64,000 bases of DNA from Carex sylvatica (Eukaryota; Streptophyta; Magnoliopsida; Poales; Cyperaceae): contig CAXKVR010000221.1 in NCBI GenBank assembly GCA_964058845.1, forward strand, positions 1-64,000, given 5' to 3'. Shown one piece after another: positions 1 through 9,789 of this stretch. The notes under the pieces are model-generated. The model worked only from the letters and a program-made list of their open reading frames with translations. It did not search any database and was not told where the DNA came from. A program made the translations under genes and the position numbers. How positions within the stretch are numbered: position 1 is the first letter of the stretch; each line of letters starts with the position of its first letter.

Positions 1-510
1 AAAGAGAGATCGTAAACGGCTGTTTATGTAAAACTCCGTGTAGTTCTCCATTAATTGTACATGGTTTTTTATGTAATAAGCCGTGTAGAAATACTAATTG
101 GACACGATTATTCAGGTAGACGTACGTATAGAAAGAGTGATCGTAAATAACTGTTTATGTAAACCTCTGTGGTTCTCCATTAATTGTACACGGTTTTTTA
201 TGTAATAAGCCGTGTAGAAAGACTAATTGTACACAGATGTTAATCTAAACGTCTGTGTAGAAAGAGAAATCGTGCACGGCTGTTTATGCCATAATCTGTG
301 TAGATCGGTTATGGAGAGCACCACTTGGCAAGGAATTGTACACGGCTGTTGATGTAATAATCTGTGTAGTTTTCCGTAATTGTACACGAATAAATATCTG
401 TGTGTAATTTATTCAGGGATTTCTAAACCCTCACACTATACACAGCAGGAAATCCGTGTATCTTTCCAATTTATGTCCGTGTGTAATATCCATTTCTGTA
501 GTAGGATACG
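1..510. repeat. About 130-bp direct repeats with inverted TACACGG/CCGTGTA motifs
   Basis: Two and a half imperfect copies of a unit of about 130 bp begin near positions 1, 132 and 261 (each starts AAAGAG). Inside each copy the motifs TGTACACGG and CCGTGTAG face each other across TTTTTTATGTAATAAG. Short motifs repeated in both orientations are typical of the subterminal regions of CACTA (En/Spm) transposons, where the element's own DNA-binding protein binds. I see no CACTA terminus here, so the assignment is an inference. The repeat probably continues to the left of the window. Confidence 0.5.
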
Positions 511-518
511 AATAAAGC

Positions 519-1080
519 TAGCAAGCACTATGCTCACTAAGAAGGGTTCGGTGAGCATAACTTCAAAATCTATTGGATTGTTTTCAAACGACAAATTTAA
601 ATTATTGAAAACGATCTACTTTATAAGTGATGCGTGTACATGCAAAATTTTCAAATTCATTTGGTACAAAGTCAAGCGGTAAAAATAATGAAGGTTTATG
701 AATTATTTTAATGCATCCATTTTCATCATTTTTTGGCCATTTGACTATGTACTAAATGAATTCAAAAAATTTATATGTATACACATCACTCGTGAAGTAT
801 ATCAATTTCGATGGTTTTGATTTGTCATTTAAAGAAAATCTGATAGATATTGGGGTTATACTCACACAACTTCTTGGTGAGCATAGTGCACGCAAAGCTA
901 GGTTGTGCTGTGCTCACCAAAGAATTTGGTGAGCATAACTCTAAAATTTATCTGATTGACTTCAAACGAGACAAATCAAAACTGTTGAAACTAATCTACT
1001 TCACAAGTGATGCATGTACATGCAAAATTTTAATTTTTTTTTATTTATTTAGTGCAAAATTAAGTGATAAAAAAATTGAT
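519..1080. repeat. Three copies of a ~170-bp repeat in +/-/+ order (foldback)
   Basis: A segment starting near 519 (CACTATGCTCACTAAGAAG) and ending near 690 recurs inverted at about 735-901 and again in direct orientation at about 895-1080. Shared landmarks are GTGAGCATAAC, AAGTGATGCGTGTACATGC and the AGTCAA block. Copies 1 and 2 could form a long hairpin with a short loop. Part of the arm, around GTGATGCGT.TACATG, resembles the arm of the hairpin element at 59910-60299, so this may be one dispersed foldback/MITE family. The open frames here are incidental. Confidence 0.6.
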
Positions 1081-1100
1081 GAATATGTGATCTTTTAAAA

Positions 1101-1389
1101 TTTTAACTCTATTCGGTTGGATATTCAAAGAAGCAAGCACTAAAGGCTCTAGTGCTTCAAATGATAATGACATAGGAAACTGATTGATTTCAAATTCTGA
1201 TTAATTTAGCTTCTAGTTTCTCCTTTTCCATTTTTTTTATTTAATGAAAAAAAATCCACTTATAATTAACGTGGGGCCTATCCTTCATTGATTCTGTTGA
1301 TTAAAACTTTAAGCATATATGCATATACTTTTCATATAATAGTGACTTTACTATTATATGGTACTTTTTTATTATTATTTTTTTATTTT

Positions 1390-1421
<32 letters not shown>

Positions 1422-2514
1422 ATCCCTTAGGTATTTATATACTATATGCTATTGTTGGTAAATGTATAGAGTACAAAACTTAAAAAATTTAAACTGGGGT
1501 TTTATGGTTGCTTGGACGAAACTCAGGACTAGTTTGATTTTATTTTTTTCTTTTCTGAAATGTCATTCTTATATCTTATGATAAATTTAAACAATAAATA
1601 TTCTTAAAGTCAAGGTGTTAGATTAATACTTGAGAAAAGAAACTTTTGGAAAGAATAATAAAGGAGACCTGAAATGGAGGCTTAATAAGGTCCCATTAAG
1701 AAACAAATCCATGTCATATGGAAAATTGAGTGTTATGTAGTTAATATTACATTTAATGGTCATTAGTATCTACTATTTGCTATATAGAAACACTATACTA
1801 ACACCAGCCCCTTTGATCTATATCATTTTTTTTTTTTTAAGATGGATCTATATCAAAACTTAAAAATCCAAGCTAACAGGGCAGAATTAGAAAATTTAAA
1901 TAGAGAGGCTAATCTATAAAATGTAATATGTGAAAAAAATAAATAAAAATGTGACTAGTGGAAATAGAACCCATGACCTCAAACATAATAACTAGAACTC
2001 AAACTACTAGACTACCAACAAAAATTTGTTATTTTAAGAGGGGTGCTAGACTATATAAAAGTTCAAAAAACTCAAAAGTTTAATTAAAGTTTAATATACA
2101 TAATTAAAAATTTTAAAATCATAGAGTGACTTAGCACCTCCTGACCTATACATAAATCCGCCTTTGCAAGCCAGTAGCTATTACAGTTGGTCCGATGGGA
2201 ATCATGAATTCAGAAGGGAAAAAAAACAAATGAAAATAATCAATTTTTGCAATAAATAATTGGAGGGGGGAATTCGAACCCTATATCATGCTGCAACTTT
2301 ATAATACATATCAAATTGTAACCTTTTCAGTTGTTTCATTTATTGATATTCCACAAATTCCATGTATGTTTTTTCAAATCTTGAAATGAGAGAAATCAAA
2401 GAAATTCATCAAAAATATCTACAAATAATCATTAAATGAAATCTTAATGTTAATTGCTTGTTAATTAACTTGTGTTGTGTATATATTTCTCTCTATGGAG
2501 ATCATTAACCCATA
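1101..2514. other. AT-rich non-coding stretch, no gene recognised
   Basis: No convincing reading frame. It contains the 28-nt G run at 1390-1417. On the minus strand near 1945-2025 there is a weak tRNA-B-box-like segment (GGTCATGGGTTCTA), and another RNA-polymerase-III-like motif (GGGTTCGAAT) lies near 2272-2281. These could be relics of tRNA-derived SINEs, but neither folds into an evident tRNA. Part of the stretch near 2120-2165 reads like old dispersed-repeat sequence. Confidence 0.4.
1390..1417 (+). repeat. Poly-G run of 28 nt
   Basis: An uninterrupted run of 28 G lies in otherwise AT-rich DNA, just after a T/A-rich tract. Such a run can form G-quadruplexes and is prone to slippage, so its exact length in the assembly is doubtful. 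Two shorter G runs occur at 12070-12081 and 37046-37056, both inside transposon coding sequence. Confidence 0.95.
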
Positions 2515-3230
2515 GAGATAATTTACCGAAATTTTTATTAATACTCAAAAAATATATCAAATTACTTAATCTATCCTATTTGGTGTAGGAATTTGATTTG
2601 TGTCCTGTCTGGTTAATAAATAACCGGACCAATCCTTCCTTTCTGGTTATTTATTAACCGGACAGGACACATGAGTTCGGTTAATAAATAACCGGAAAGG
2701 AGGGATTGGTCAGGTTATTTATTAACCGGACACAATTCTCTGCTGAAGCAATTAATGTGCAAGGCAAAAGGAGGTGCACCTGGATTCAAAGTGGCAATCC
2801 TTGGTGCGGCCGATGGTATTGGGCAACCTCTGGCTATGCTTATGAAGATGAATCCTCTCGTTTCAGTTCTTCATCTCAACGATGTTGTCAACACCCCTGG
2901 TGTCACGGCAGATCTGAGCCACATGAACACCAGTGCTGTATGATGTTAAAACCGAATTGTTACATGTTCGGTTAATTAATAACCGAATTGTGTCCAGTTA
3001 ATAAATAACCGGACCAATCCCTTCTTTCCGGTTATTTATTAATCGAACTCATGTTCTATGCCCGATTATTTAATGTTCACTGTCCGGTTAATAAATAACC
3101 GGAAAGGAAGGATTAGTCCGGTTATTTATTAACCGGACAGTGCACAAATTAAATTCCTGTGCCAAACAGGACAGATTAAGTAATTTGGTATATTTTTTGG
3201 GTATTAATAAAAATTTCGAGATAATTTATC
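2515..3230. mobile_element. Pack-MULE-like element carrying a malate dehydrogenase fragment
   Basis: Long terminal inverted repeats of about 95 bp and more flank the segment. The left arm begins GAGATAATTTACCGAAATTT at 2515. The right arm, read on the minus strand from 3230, begins GATAAATTATCTCGAAATTT, and the two then agree over most of the following 80 nt. A GAGATAATT start is the classic Mutator-type end. The inner parts of both arms (about 2607-2730 and 2980-3140) are built of GGTTAATAAATAACC palindromes. There is no transposase, only a short piece of a host gene (2755-2943), which is the Pack-MULE pattern. I could not find a clean 9-bp target duplication (flanks TAACCCATA and ATACTATTA differ), so superfamily assignment is likely but not proven. 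It lies just upstream of the truncated ZIP pseudogene. Confidence 0.7.
2755..2943 (+). pseudogene. Captured fragment of NAD-malate dehydrogenase (organellar type), N-terminal part
   Basis: The 62-residue frame contains [20 protein letters not shown] followed by [17 protein letters not shown] and [15 protein letters not shown]. This is the start of the mature region of plant glyoxysomal/mitochondrial malate dehydrogenases, the Rossmann-fold NAD-binding segment. The family oxidises malate to oxaloacetate with NAD+. Only about 60 of roughly 320 mature residues are present, no transit peptide is seen, and the frame ends at TGA (2941-2943) where the homology stops. One residue of the glycine-rich NAD loop is changed (GAADGIG where the family has GAAGGIG), which would impair cofactor binding. 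It sits between the inverted repeats of a Mutator-like element, so it is a captured gene piece, not a working gene. Confidence 0.85.
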
Positions 3231-3335
3231 ATACTATTACTCTCTTTCCTTCTCCTTTGGTGTACATGGCGACATTTGAGCAAACTGTTATAACCCGAAA
3301 TTGTGATGAATGATAATCTAACACACAATTAATAG

Positions 3336-4454
3336 GTACACTAATGATGGACACAATCGCAACTGGATATTTCAGCAGGCGACACTTTAAGAAGGCGGCA
3401 TCTGCAGTCAACGATTTGGAGGGAACCCTTGATGCAGAGCAGAGGCATGCAGATCATGTGCATGTGCATGTGCATACTCATGGTGCTGCCATGGTGGTTG
3501 ACACTGCAACCAACGGTGATGGAGATAGTCAACTCATTCGTAACCGTGTCATATCCAAGGTTAGAAACAAGATGATTATTATCATCAATATAACTTGCAC
3601 ATTGAATAATAGACCAATTTTGAATTATGCAACTGAAGTTTACTTCTGTTCTTTCCTTAATGAAGGTATTGGAACTGGGAATTATAGTTCATTCAGTGAT
3701 TATTGGAATGTCTGTGGGTGCATCAGATACACCATCTACCATAAGGCCCCTTATTGTTGCTTTAACATTTCACCAGTTCTTTGAGGGTCTTGGTCTTGGA
3801 TCCTGCATTGCTCAGGTATGTAAACATTAATTGACTAGCTAGTACTACATATTATGTTCTAACGGCTGGTCCCTTTTTATTTTTCCAAAGCAAAATTATA
3901 TATGATGATATGCCAGATGTAGTCCCTAAGTCTCATATATAGTTTAGAGATAATGAAACCATTTATAACATAATAGTTTTATCGAGTAAAATGCATCACA
4001 TAATTCTTAGTATTTCTAATGTAATATTTCAATCAAATATAACTTTCATGAAAGCATGATGCATGTACATATTATGTATATTATAAGCATAAAGCTGAAT
4101 AACTTAAATCTTTATTTCTACAACTGCAGGGAAAATTTCGTTTGAAGTCGGTCGTGATAATGTCAATATTTTTTTCACTGACAACTCCAGTGCATGGGAA
4201 TTGTCATAGGTATCGGCATAGCATCCAGCTACAATGAGAACAGTCACACTGCATTGATTGTTGAAGGGCTTTTGGATTCTGTATCAGCAGGAATTTTGAT
4301 ATACATGTCACTTGCTGATCTTCTTGCCGAGGACTTCATGAATCCGTGCTTGCAGAACCGCGGGATGTTACAGTTACTTATAAGCATTTTCTTGCTTCTG
4401 GGTGCAGGTCTAATGTCTCTGCTTGCCAAATGGGCTTTTAGCTTCATTTCGTGA
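3336..4454 (+). pseudogene. ZIP (ZRT/IRT-like) metal transporter, exons 2-4 only, frameshifted
   Basis: Three exons with GT-AG borders encode the C-terminal two thirds of a ZIP zinc/iron transporter: 3336-3559 (GTLMMDTIATGYFSRRHF, then a His-rich cytosolic loop HADHVHVHVHTHG, ending RNRVISK), 3666-3815 ([20 protein letters not shown], then [19 protein letters not shown], the helix with metal-binding His and Glu) and 4130-4454 ([21 protein letters not shown] ... [12 protein letters not shown], stop at 4452). The family moves Zn, Fe and related divalent metals into the cytoplasm through eight membrane helices. The first exon with helices 1-2 and part of helix 3 is absent upstream, where the Pack-MULE lies. 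In exon 4 a 4-nt insertion near 4192-4196 (between TTPV and GIVIGIGIA) shifts the frame. Both defects mark it as a pseudogene. Exon-1 homology is found downstream on the other strand (5200-5490). Confidence 0.9.
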
Positions 4455-5199
4455 GATTTTTCCAATGATTCTTTACAATTTTCTTTTTTTTATTGATTGA
4501 TTTTCAGCATTTTTCAATTGTTGGTTTCATTTTTTTTTTTTTTTGAAAGATCAAGTCCTAGGCATCACGTTGCTTCGGCATTTTTCATTGAATCATAATT
4601 TTGTGATTGTATATTTCATATTTATTTTGTGAATGATTGTATATTTTATATTTTTCTATGAATGATTGTATATTATATAGTTGGAGACTCAAATATAATA
4701 TTGTATAATCATTTTTCCATTGGTTTAAATTGTATAAATTCTTTTTTTTTCCAAATTAAATTTGGATCAGTGTTACTAAAGACATCAACATTCTTGTTAG
4801 AACTTGTATTTTAAATACAAATTGAGTGTAGCTTATCCTTTCGATACTTCTAATTGTCAGATAAAAATCAAATGGCTGTATGGTACTCTATTTTTTTAAA
4901 ACCTCCTCTTATTTTGACCTAATTTATTAAATAATTTCCTCATTGCAAGTTCTGTAATCATATAAATAGGATATGTACTACAATATACTTTTCAGAAAAA
5001 AAAAATTCAAGTTTTATTTTATTGACCTTCCAGTCCGTTTATTTGATGTAAACTTACGATAAAATTATTAATGTTAAAAGTTAAAAGAAAAATTGTTATG
5101 CTGTTTTAATTCTCCTTCTCAGTAAAATGAGTATGTTAAGTAAGATAGCACGCGAGAAATGAAATTAATCACAAACTTGAAATCATTCCTAAAATGTAA
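4455..5199. other. Non-coding spacer between the two ZIP pieces
   Basis: AT-rich, with no reading frame resembling ZIP exons 2-4 on either strand. The segment at 4570-4700 holds repeated variants of TGAATGATTGTATATTTTATA. It may contain the old 3' flank of the plus-strand pseudogene. No polyadenylation site can be assigned with confidence. Confidence 0.4.
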
Positions 5200-5490
5200 T
5201 GTATAGCAGCAACTATGGCTCCGAAGCCAGAAAACAGAAAATTCAGTACATCGGGAAGGCAATGCGACATCAACTTTCCGACAGAATCAGGGAGAATGTG
5301 AACGAAGTATTAATTAAGAAGAAATAGTCTTTCTCGGCACTGATGGCAGGAATTCATCAGCCGATTGCAAGGATGGTGCTGCCAATTGAACCCGCCGCTA
5401 AAATGGCAAGGTGGCTGTGATGTTCAGTCTGTGCACCTCCGTTTTATCACTGTCAGAATATTCTTCCGAGTATTTGCAACCACTCGAGAG
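5200..5490 (-). pseudogene. ZIP metal transporter exon 1 fragment, inverted and broken
   Basis: Reading the minus strand from about 5490 to 5205 across a few breaks gives the N-terminal part of a ZIP transporter: SGCKYSEEYSDSDKTEVHRL, then AILAAGSIGSTILAIG (helix 1), two adjacent stops, IPAISAEKDYFFLINTS, then FVHILPDSVGKLMSHCLPD with the conserved metal-binding HxLPD helix, then LNFLFSGFGAIVAA. The homology stops where exon 1 of a ZIP gene would join exon 2. Breaks include a one-base frameshift near the start of helix 1 and a tandem TGATGA stop pair. This is exactly the part missing from the plus-strand copy at 3336-4454, but it lies downstream and in opposite orientation. It could be an inverted-duplicate neighbour gene or a rearranged piece of the same gene. 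Confidence 0.8.
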
Positions 5491-5938
5491 GGCTGTCTAT
5501 GGGAGGAGACACAGTATCAGTAGGACTGGAGCAATTTACGCCTGAACAATTTTCTCCTTCTTCCTCTCTGTTTTCTTCTTCTTCTTCTATGTTTCTTTGT
5601 GGAAGGCTGACAATAATAACAAAGTGGTTCTGGGTTGCTAGCAAAGAACCATCTCTAGTCTAACAAGATAGCATTCTGGCTGTGGTACCCGGGGCAGTAT
5701 TTGGTGGTGTTTTTGCTCATTCGCATCCACTAAGAGATATCTCAAAATTTATGTGCAAAGAATATCTTTGTAAATTGTAATTAACTGTATCTAATTAACG
5801 ATATTATTTCCGAATCATTTTTTAGTGATCTTGGCAGATGCTGCTAGGAGATAATTAACATTATTAACGGCCATAATTTCAGCAACTACAAAACTTGAAG
5901 CCCACCATAACACACCATTGGTGAGTATCTTGGAACAG
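5491..5938. other. Spacer before the copia element
   Basis: No supported gene. The minus strand at about 5560-5600 is a GAA-rich, acidic low-complexity frame that could be a decayed extension of the ZIP exon-1 fragment's N-terminus, but no signal peptide can be recognised. Confidence 0.35.
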
Positions 5939-6218
5939 TGTTGTTAAAATAAAGCTTGAATTCAGAGACAATCTCATTATTGATCAACGGCTCATATCGA
6001 ATCAAGTATAACACTAGATTTAGAATTATATCCAACGTTATCTTGATATATTCTTTTGTATTAAACATACCAAAGATGAAAAAATAGACAACGGTAAAAT
6101 TAACGGCTATATTAGCTTCTGTAACATAAATAGCGATACACACTGTACAGAAAAATTAGATTAATGAAATTCAATCATATTCATCATTCTTCCGCATACT
6201 ATTGCTCAAAAACTAACA
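5939..6218 (+). repeat. 5' LTR of the copia element
   Basis: A 280-bp LTR starting TGTTGTTAAAATAAAGC and ending AAAAACTAACA. It matches 8535-8818 over its whole length with a few substitutions and small indels: GTTAAAA against GAAAA at the start, and one extra ACACTA in the 3' copy. Confidence 0.93.
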
Positions 6219-6230
6219 TGGTATCAGAGC
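6219..6230 (+). other. Primer binding site (initiator Met tRNA type)
   Basis: TGGTATCAGAGC directly follows the 5' LTR. It is the usual plant copia primer binding site, complementary to the 3' end of initiator methionine tRNA. Confidence 0.93.
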
Positions 6231-6387
6231 TGGTACCAATTCTGTACCAGTAAACAAACCACAAAGAGGGAGAAGAACCACGAGCCAAGTGATCACCTCT
6301 TCAAAAAAATGTTCCAAAATAATGTTCTAAAGAAATATTGGTCGGATGCAGTACTTACCACCGTATATTTAATTAATAGACTTCCTA

Positions 6388-6984
6388 GTGTTATATTATA
6401 AAATAAAAGTCCAAGAGATTCTTTTTCAAAGAAAAATTAATATTGATCATTTAAGGGTTTACGGGCGTGTTGTCTTTGTTCATAAAAAAAGAAATGATAA
6501 ACTTGATTCCAATTCCATTAAAACTATTTTTTTAGGATATTCTTCTAAAAAAAAAAGATATAAATGCTATGTTCCTATTAATAAAAAATTGTTCATTTCA
6601 AAAGATGTTATTTTCAATGAAAATGAACCATATTTTAAAGAAAAAGAAGAAATAACAAATTCATTTACCATTGATCAAACCAGTATAGTTCTACCCCAGA
6701 TACCTACAACAATTTCCTATAACAATGACCAAAACATTATGGTTTTACCTCAAACATCTACACTGGAAAATGACAACCTGGAAACCGAACAATATGAGGT
6801 AAATGACCAAACAAGAGAATTAGATAATAATTATATTGAGATTGAAGAGATGACGGTAAGGAGATCACCAAGAATAACTCAACCGTCTACGAGACTTAAG
6901 GACTACATAACATATAAGGTACAATATCCAATACAAATTTTATTTCTTATGACAATATTTCATCTAATTACAATGCCTTTCTAA
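6388..6984 (+). pseudogene. Copia polyprotein: C-terminal part of integrase and linker
   Basis: The 198-residue frame has the copia integrase C-terminal signature: HLRVYGRVVFVHKKRNDKLD, then TIFLGYSSKKKRYKCYVP and SKDVIFNENEPYF. It is followed by the variable acidic linker and a segment (RRSPRITQPSTRLKDY) that normally precedes reverse transcriptase. The integrase zinc-binding HHCC region and catalytic DDE core are missing, removed by the deletion after the primer site. No start codon is expected, because this is the middle of a polyprotein. Confidence 0.88.
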
Positions 6985-7008
6985 CTTCCATTGAAAAGGA
7001 AGAACCGC

Positions 7009-8025
7009 ATAATTACCATGAGGCCAAACAAAATCTAATTTGGTGCAAAGCCATGGAAGAAAAATTAATGGCTCTTGAAAAAAAAATAATACTTGAAAAA
7101 TTGTACAATTACCAAAAAAATAAAAAACCTGTTGGTTGCAAATGAGTTTACAAAACCAATTAAATACAATTGTGATGGAACCGTAGAATGGTACAAAGCA
7201 ATGTTAGTTATCAAAGGATATACCCAAACATATAGTATAGACTACCATTAAATTTTTGCATCGGTAGCAAAAATGAACACCATTAGAATTTTATTTTCAA
7301 TTGTGGTAAACAATGGTTGGAACCTTTACCAAATGGACGTTAAAAATATTTTCTTTCAAGGAACACTTGAAGAGGAGGTGTATATGACAATACCCCCTAG
7401 TCATGAAAAAGAAAATATTTCTAACTTGGTATGTAGATTAAACAAGTCAATCTAAGAATTAAAGCAATCTCCAAGAGCATGGTATGGAAAACTAAACTCT
7501 TATCTATTATCTTGTAACTTTTTAATTAGTAGTGCCGACCACTCATTATTCACAAAAAAAAAAGTAAAAACTCCATCACTATAGTTTTAGTGTATGTAGA
7601 TGATATAATAATTACCAGTAACAATTTAGAAGGAATCAAAAGTGTTAAAACCAAATTAAAAAATAAATTTGAAATCAAAGATTTTGGACACCTAAAATAT
7701 ATTTTGGGAATAGAGGTAGCATATTCAAAAAAGGGACTTTTTATTTCCCAAAGAAAATATATGTTGGATCTTTTGAAAGAAACTAGTAAATTAGGTTGCA
7801 AACCGACCTCCACTCCAATAGATAACAAATGTAAATTAAATAGTGAAGAAGGTGAGCCTTTAGAAAATATAAACCAATTTCAAAGACTTGTAGAAAAATT
7901 AATTTATCTCACGGTGACCTGTCCAGATATTTCTTTTTTCGTAAGCCAAATTAGTAAATTTATGTACTCACCTAGAACACCACACATGGAGGCCATATAT
8001 AGAAAACTCCCGGTAAGGAAATTTG
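7009..8025 (+). pseudogene. Copia polyprotein: reverse transcriptase, broken
   Basis: Reverse-transcriptase blocks follow each other with frame changes and stops: WCKAMEEKLMALEKK near 7045, then KPVGCK, a stop and VYK, GYTQTYSIDY, VAKMNTIRILFSIV from 7267, YQMDVKNIFFQGTLEEEVYM, LKQSPRAWYGKL, and the catalytic YVDDIIITSNN box at 7592, followed by FEIKDFGHLKYILGIEV and the connection to RNase H. The YVDD metal-binding aspartates are present, but at least four stops (for example near 7143, 7164 and 7453) and frame changes rule out a product. Confidence 0.92.
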
Positions 8026-8114
8026 GATGAAAAATAATGATTGTAATGCTATATGTGGCTATTCCGATACAGATTGGCCGAATGTTTTGATAGAAAATAA
8101 ACAATCGATTTTTA

Positions 8115-8554
8115 CACATTTGTAGGCAAAAATCTAGTCACATGAAAAAGCAAGAAGCAAAATATTGTGGCTCAATCTAGCGCGGAAGGGGAGTACCAAG
8201 CCATGACATCAACAACAAATGAATTGATTTGAATAAAACAATTGTTAGCGGACATGCATATCATAAACCATGAACCGATGAAGATGTTTTGTGATAATCA
8301 AGCTGCTCGACATATTACATCCAATCCGGTATTTCATGAACAAACAAAGCATATAGAGGTGGATTGCCACTTCATTAGAGAAAAGATTCAAGCCAAGGAA
8401 ATAGAAACACGATTCGTAAAAAGTGAAGAACAATTAGCTAATGTTTTCACCAAAGGATTGGACCCGAGATCATTCGAAGACATTACTAGCAAGCTAGGAT
8501 TGATCGACATCTACAATCTTAGCTTGAGAGGGAGTGTTGAAAATAAAGCTTGAA
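8115..8554 (+). pseudogene. Copia polyprotein: RNase H and C-terminus
   Basis: The frame from 8242 holds [33 protein letters not shown] and [18 protein letters not shown], which are the end of the copia RNase H domain and the conserved tail. The preceding bases (SQHEKASRSKILWLNLARKG-like reading near 8140-8190) carry the upstream RNase H part in broken form. The frame runs into the 3' LTR at 8535, as in other copia elements. Confidence 0.88.
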
Positions 8555-8818
8555 CTCAGAGACAATCTCATTATTGATCAATGGCTCATATCGAATCAAC
8601 TATAACACTAACACTAGATTTAGAATTATATCCAACGTTATCTTGATATATTCTTTTGTATTAAACATACCAAAGATGAAAAAATAGACAACGGTAAAAT
8701 TAACGGCTATATTAGCCTCTGTAATATAAATAGCGATACACACTGTACAGAAAAATTAGATTAATGAAATTCAATCATATTCATCATTCTTCCACACACT
8801 ATTCCTCAAAAACTAACA
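8535..8818 (+). repeat. 3' LTR of the copia element
   Basis: A 284-bp LTR, TGTTGAAAATAAAGC to AAAAACTAACA, matching 5939-6218 and preceded by a polypurine tract. Confidence 0.93.
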
Positions 8819-9789
8819 AATGTTTTCTTTATAATTGTACGAATTGCAGGGTAGCACAAAAACAAGGCTACCTATTGGTCAGAACTCAGAAATGAAAACT
8901 GGCTATAAGCTGATGGTTTATATAGAGTAGAATTTCTTACTACCTGAACTTTTATCAACTTTTTCATTTTTTCTGCGTAAGGTTTTATTTCAGTCCAAGC
9001 TAAGCCCATATGTTTTGTTTTAGAAATCTAATGTCAAGCCCAAACTTCTTAAAGTGTAATGAAATGTGTTTTCTCAGTCCACTATATTTACAAAATTAAT
9101 ACAATCGTTTTTTTCTTCTTCCTGGTTGAGCCCAAAATCCCAATCCTGATTTTTCCTTTACCATTTCTTTATTTGTAGTATTTAGAAAACGAAATTTAAA
9201 TTATTGTTTCGTTGAAAATTATATCTTGACATTTTATTTTACTATGTTAAATATTGTAATTTTTTTTTACCTTCACTTGCAACGTTATTTTTTACAAAAA
9301 AAAAATTCCTAAATTTTATTATATGTTAATTTATAGTCTTTATATTATTAAAAATGTTCAGAAAATTATTTTAAATTAGACAATTAGTACTCGACAGCAT
9401 AAAAAAAACCCAACAAATATAGCGATTCGAAATTCAGAGCTACTAGGGACAGAGAATATATAGATGAAGTTTAACTTGGGTCATGTTTTAACTTGTATAT
9501 TTTGTGTGAACTTGTATGTATGTTTCATTAACAAATTTAATGTTTCAAAATGCAAATCGAACGTTCAAATTGTTTACTTAATGCAAATCGAACGTTCCAA
9601 AATTATTTACATAATGCAAATCCAAAAAATCAAACAAGTCCAAAAAGAAAATGGTAAACAAGTCCAAAATGAAAAAAAATCAAATAAATACAATACTATT
9701 GTCAATGATAAAGTATTAATAAAACTAAATGCTTGTTTTTGCTGGGTAATCATCATGATTTTAACTCACAATTATTTAGCGTTCTTTAC
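8819..9789. other. AT-rich spacer
   Basis: No gene supported. A lysine- and isoleucine-rich open frame at 9464-9910 has three near-copies of the phrase AATGCAAATC(G/C)AACGTTC in its DNA and looks like repeat-derived low complexity. It may contain the 3' end of the Mutator-like element on the minus strand, but I could not find that element's terminal inverted repeat. Confidence 0.4.

Larger units (their letters stand above)
5939..8818 (+). mobile_element. Ty1/copia LTR retrotransposon, internally deleted and decayed
   Basis: A 2.88-kb element with two direct LTRs (5939-6218 and 8535-8818), a methionine-tRNA type primer site immediately after the 5' LTR, and a purine-rich tract (TTGAGAGGGAG) directly before the 3' LTR. 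Between them lie, in copia order, the end of integrase, reverse transcriptase and RNase H. Gag, protease and most of integrase are missing: only about 170 nt separate the 5' LTR from integrase C-terminal sequence. Frameshifts and stops break every domain. The 5-nt flanks (AACAG and AATGT) do not match, so the target duplication has decayed or the ends come from a recombination. Confidence 0.92.

Noticed and set aside
1945..2025. tRNA gene on the minus strand
   Set aside because: Only a B-box-like phrase; no acceptor stem or anticodon arm can be drawn. At most a SINE relic.
2515..3230. Intact 9-bp target duplication for the Pack-MULE-like element
   Set aside because: Flanking 9-mers TAACCCATA and ATACTATTA do not match, so none is claimed.
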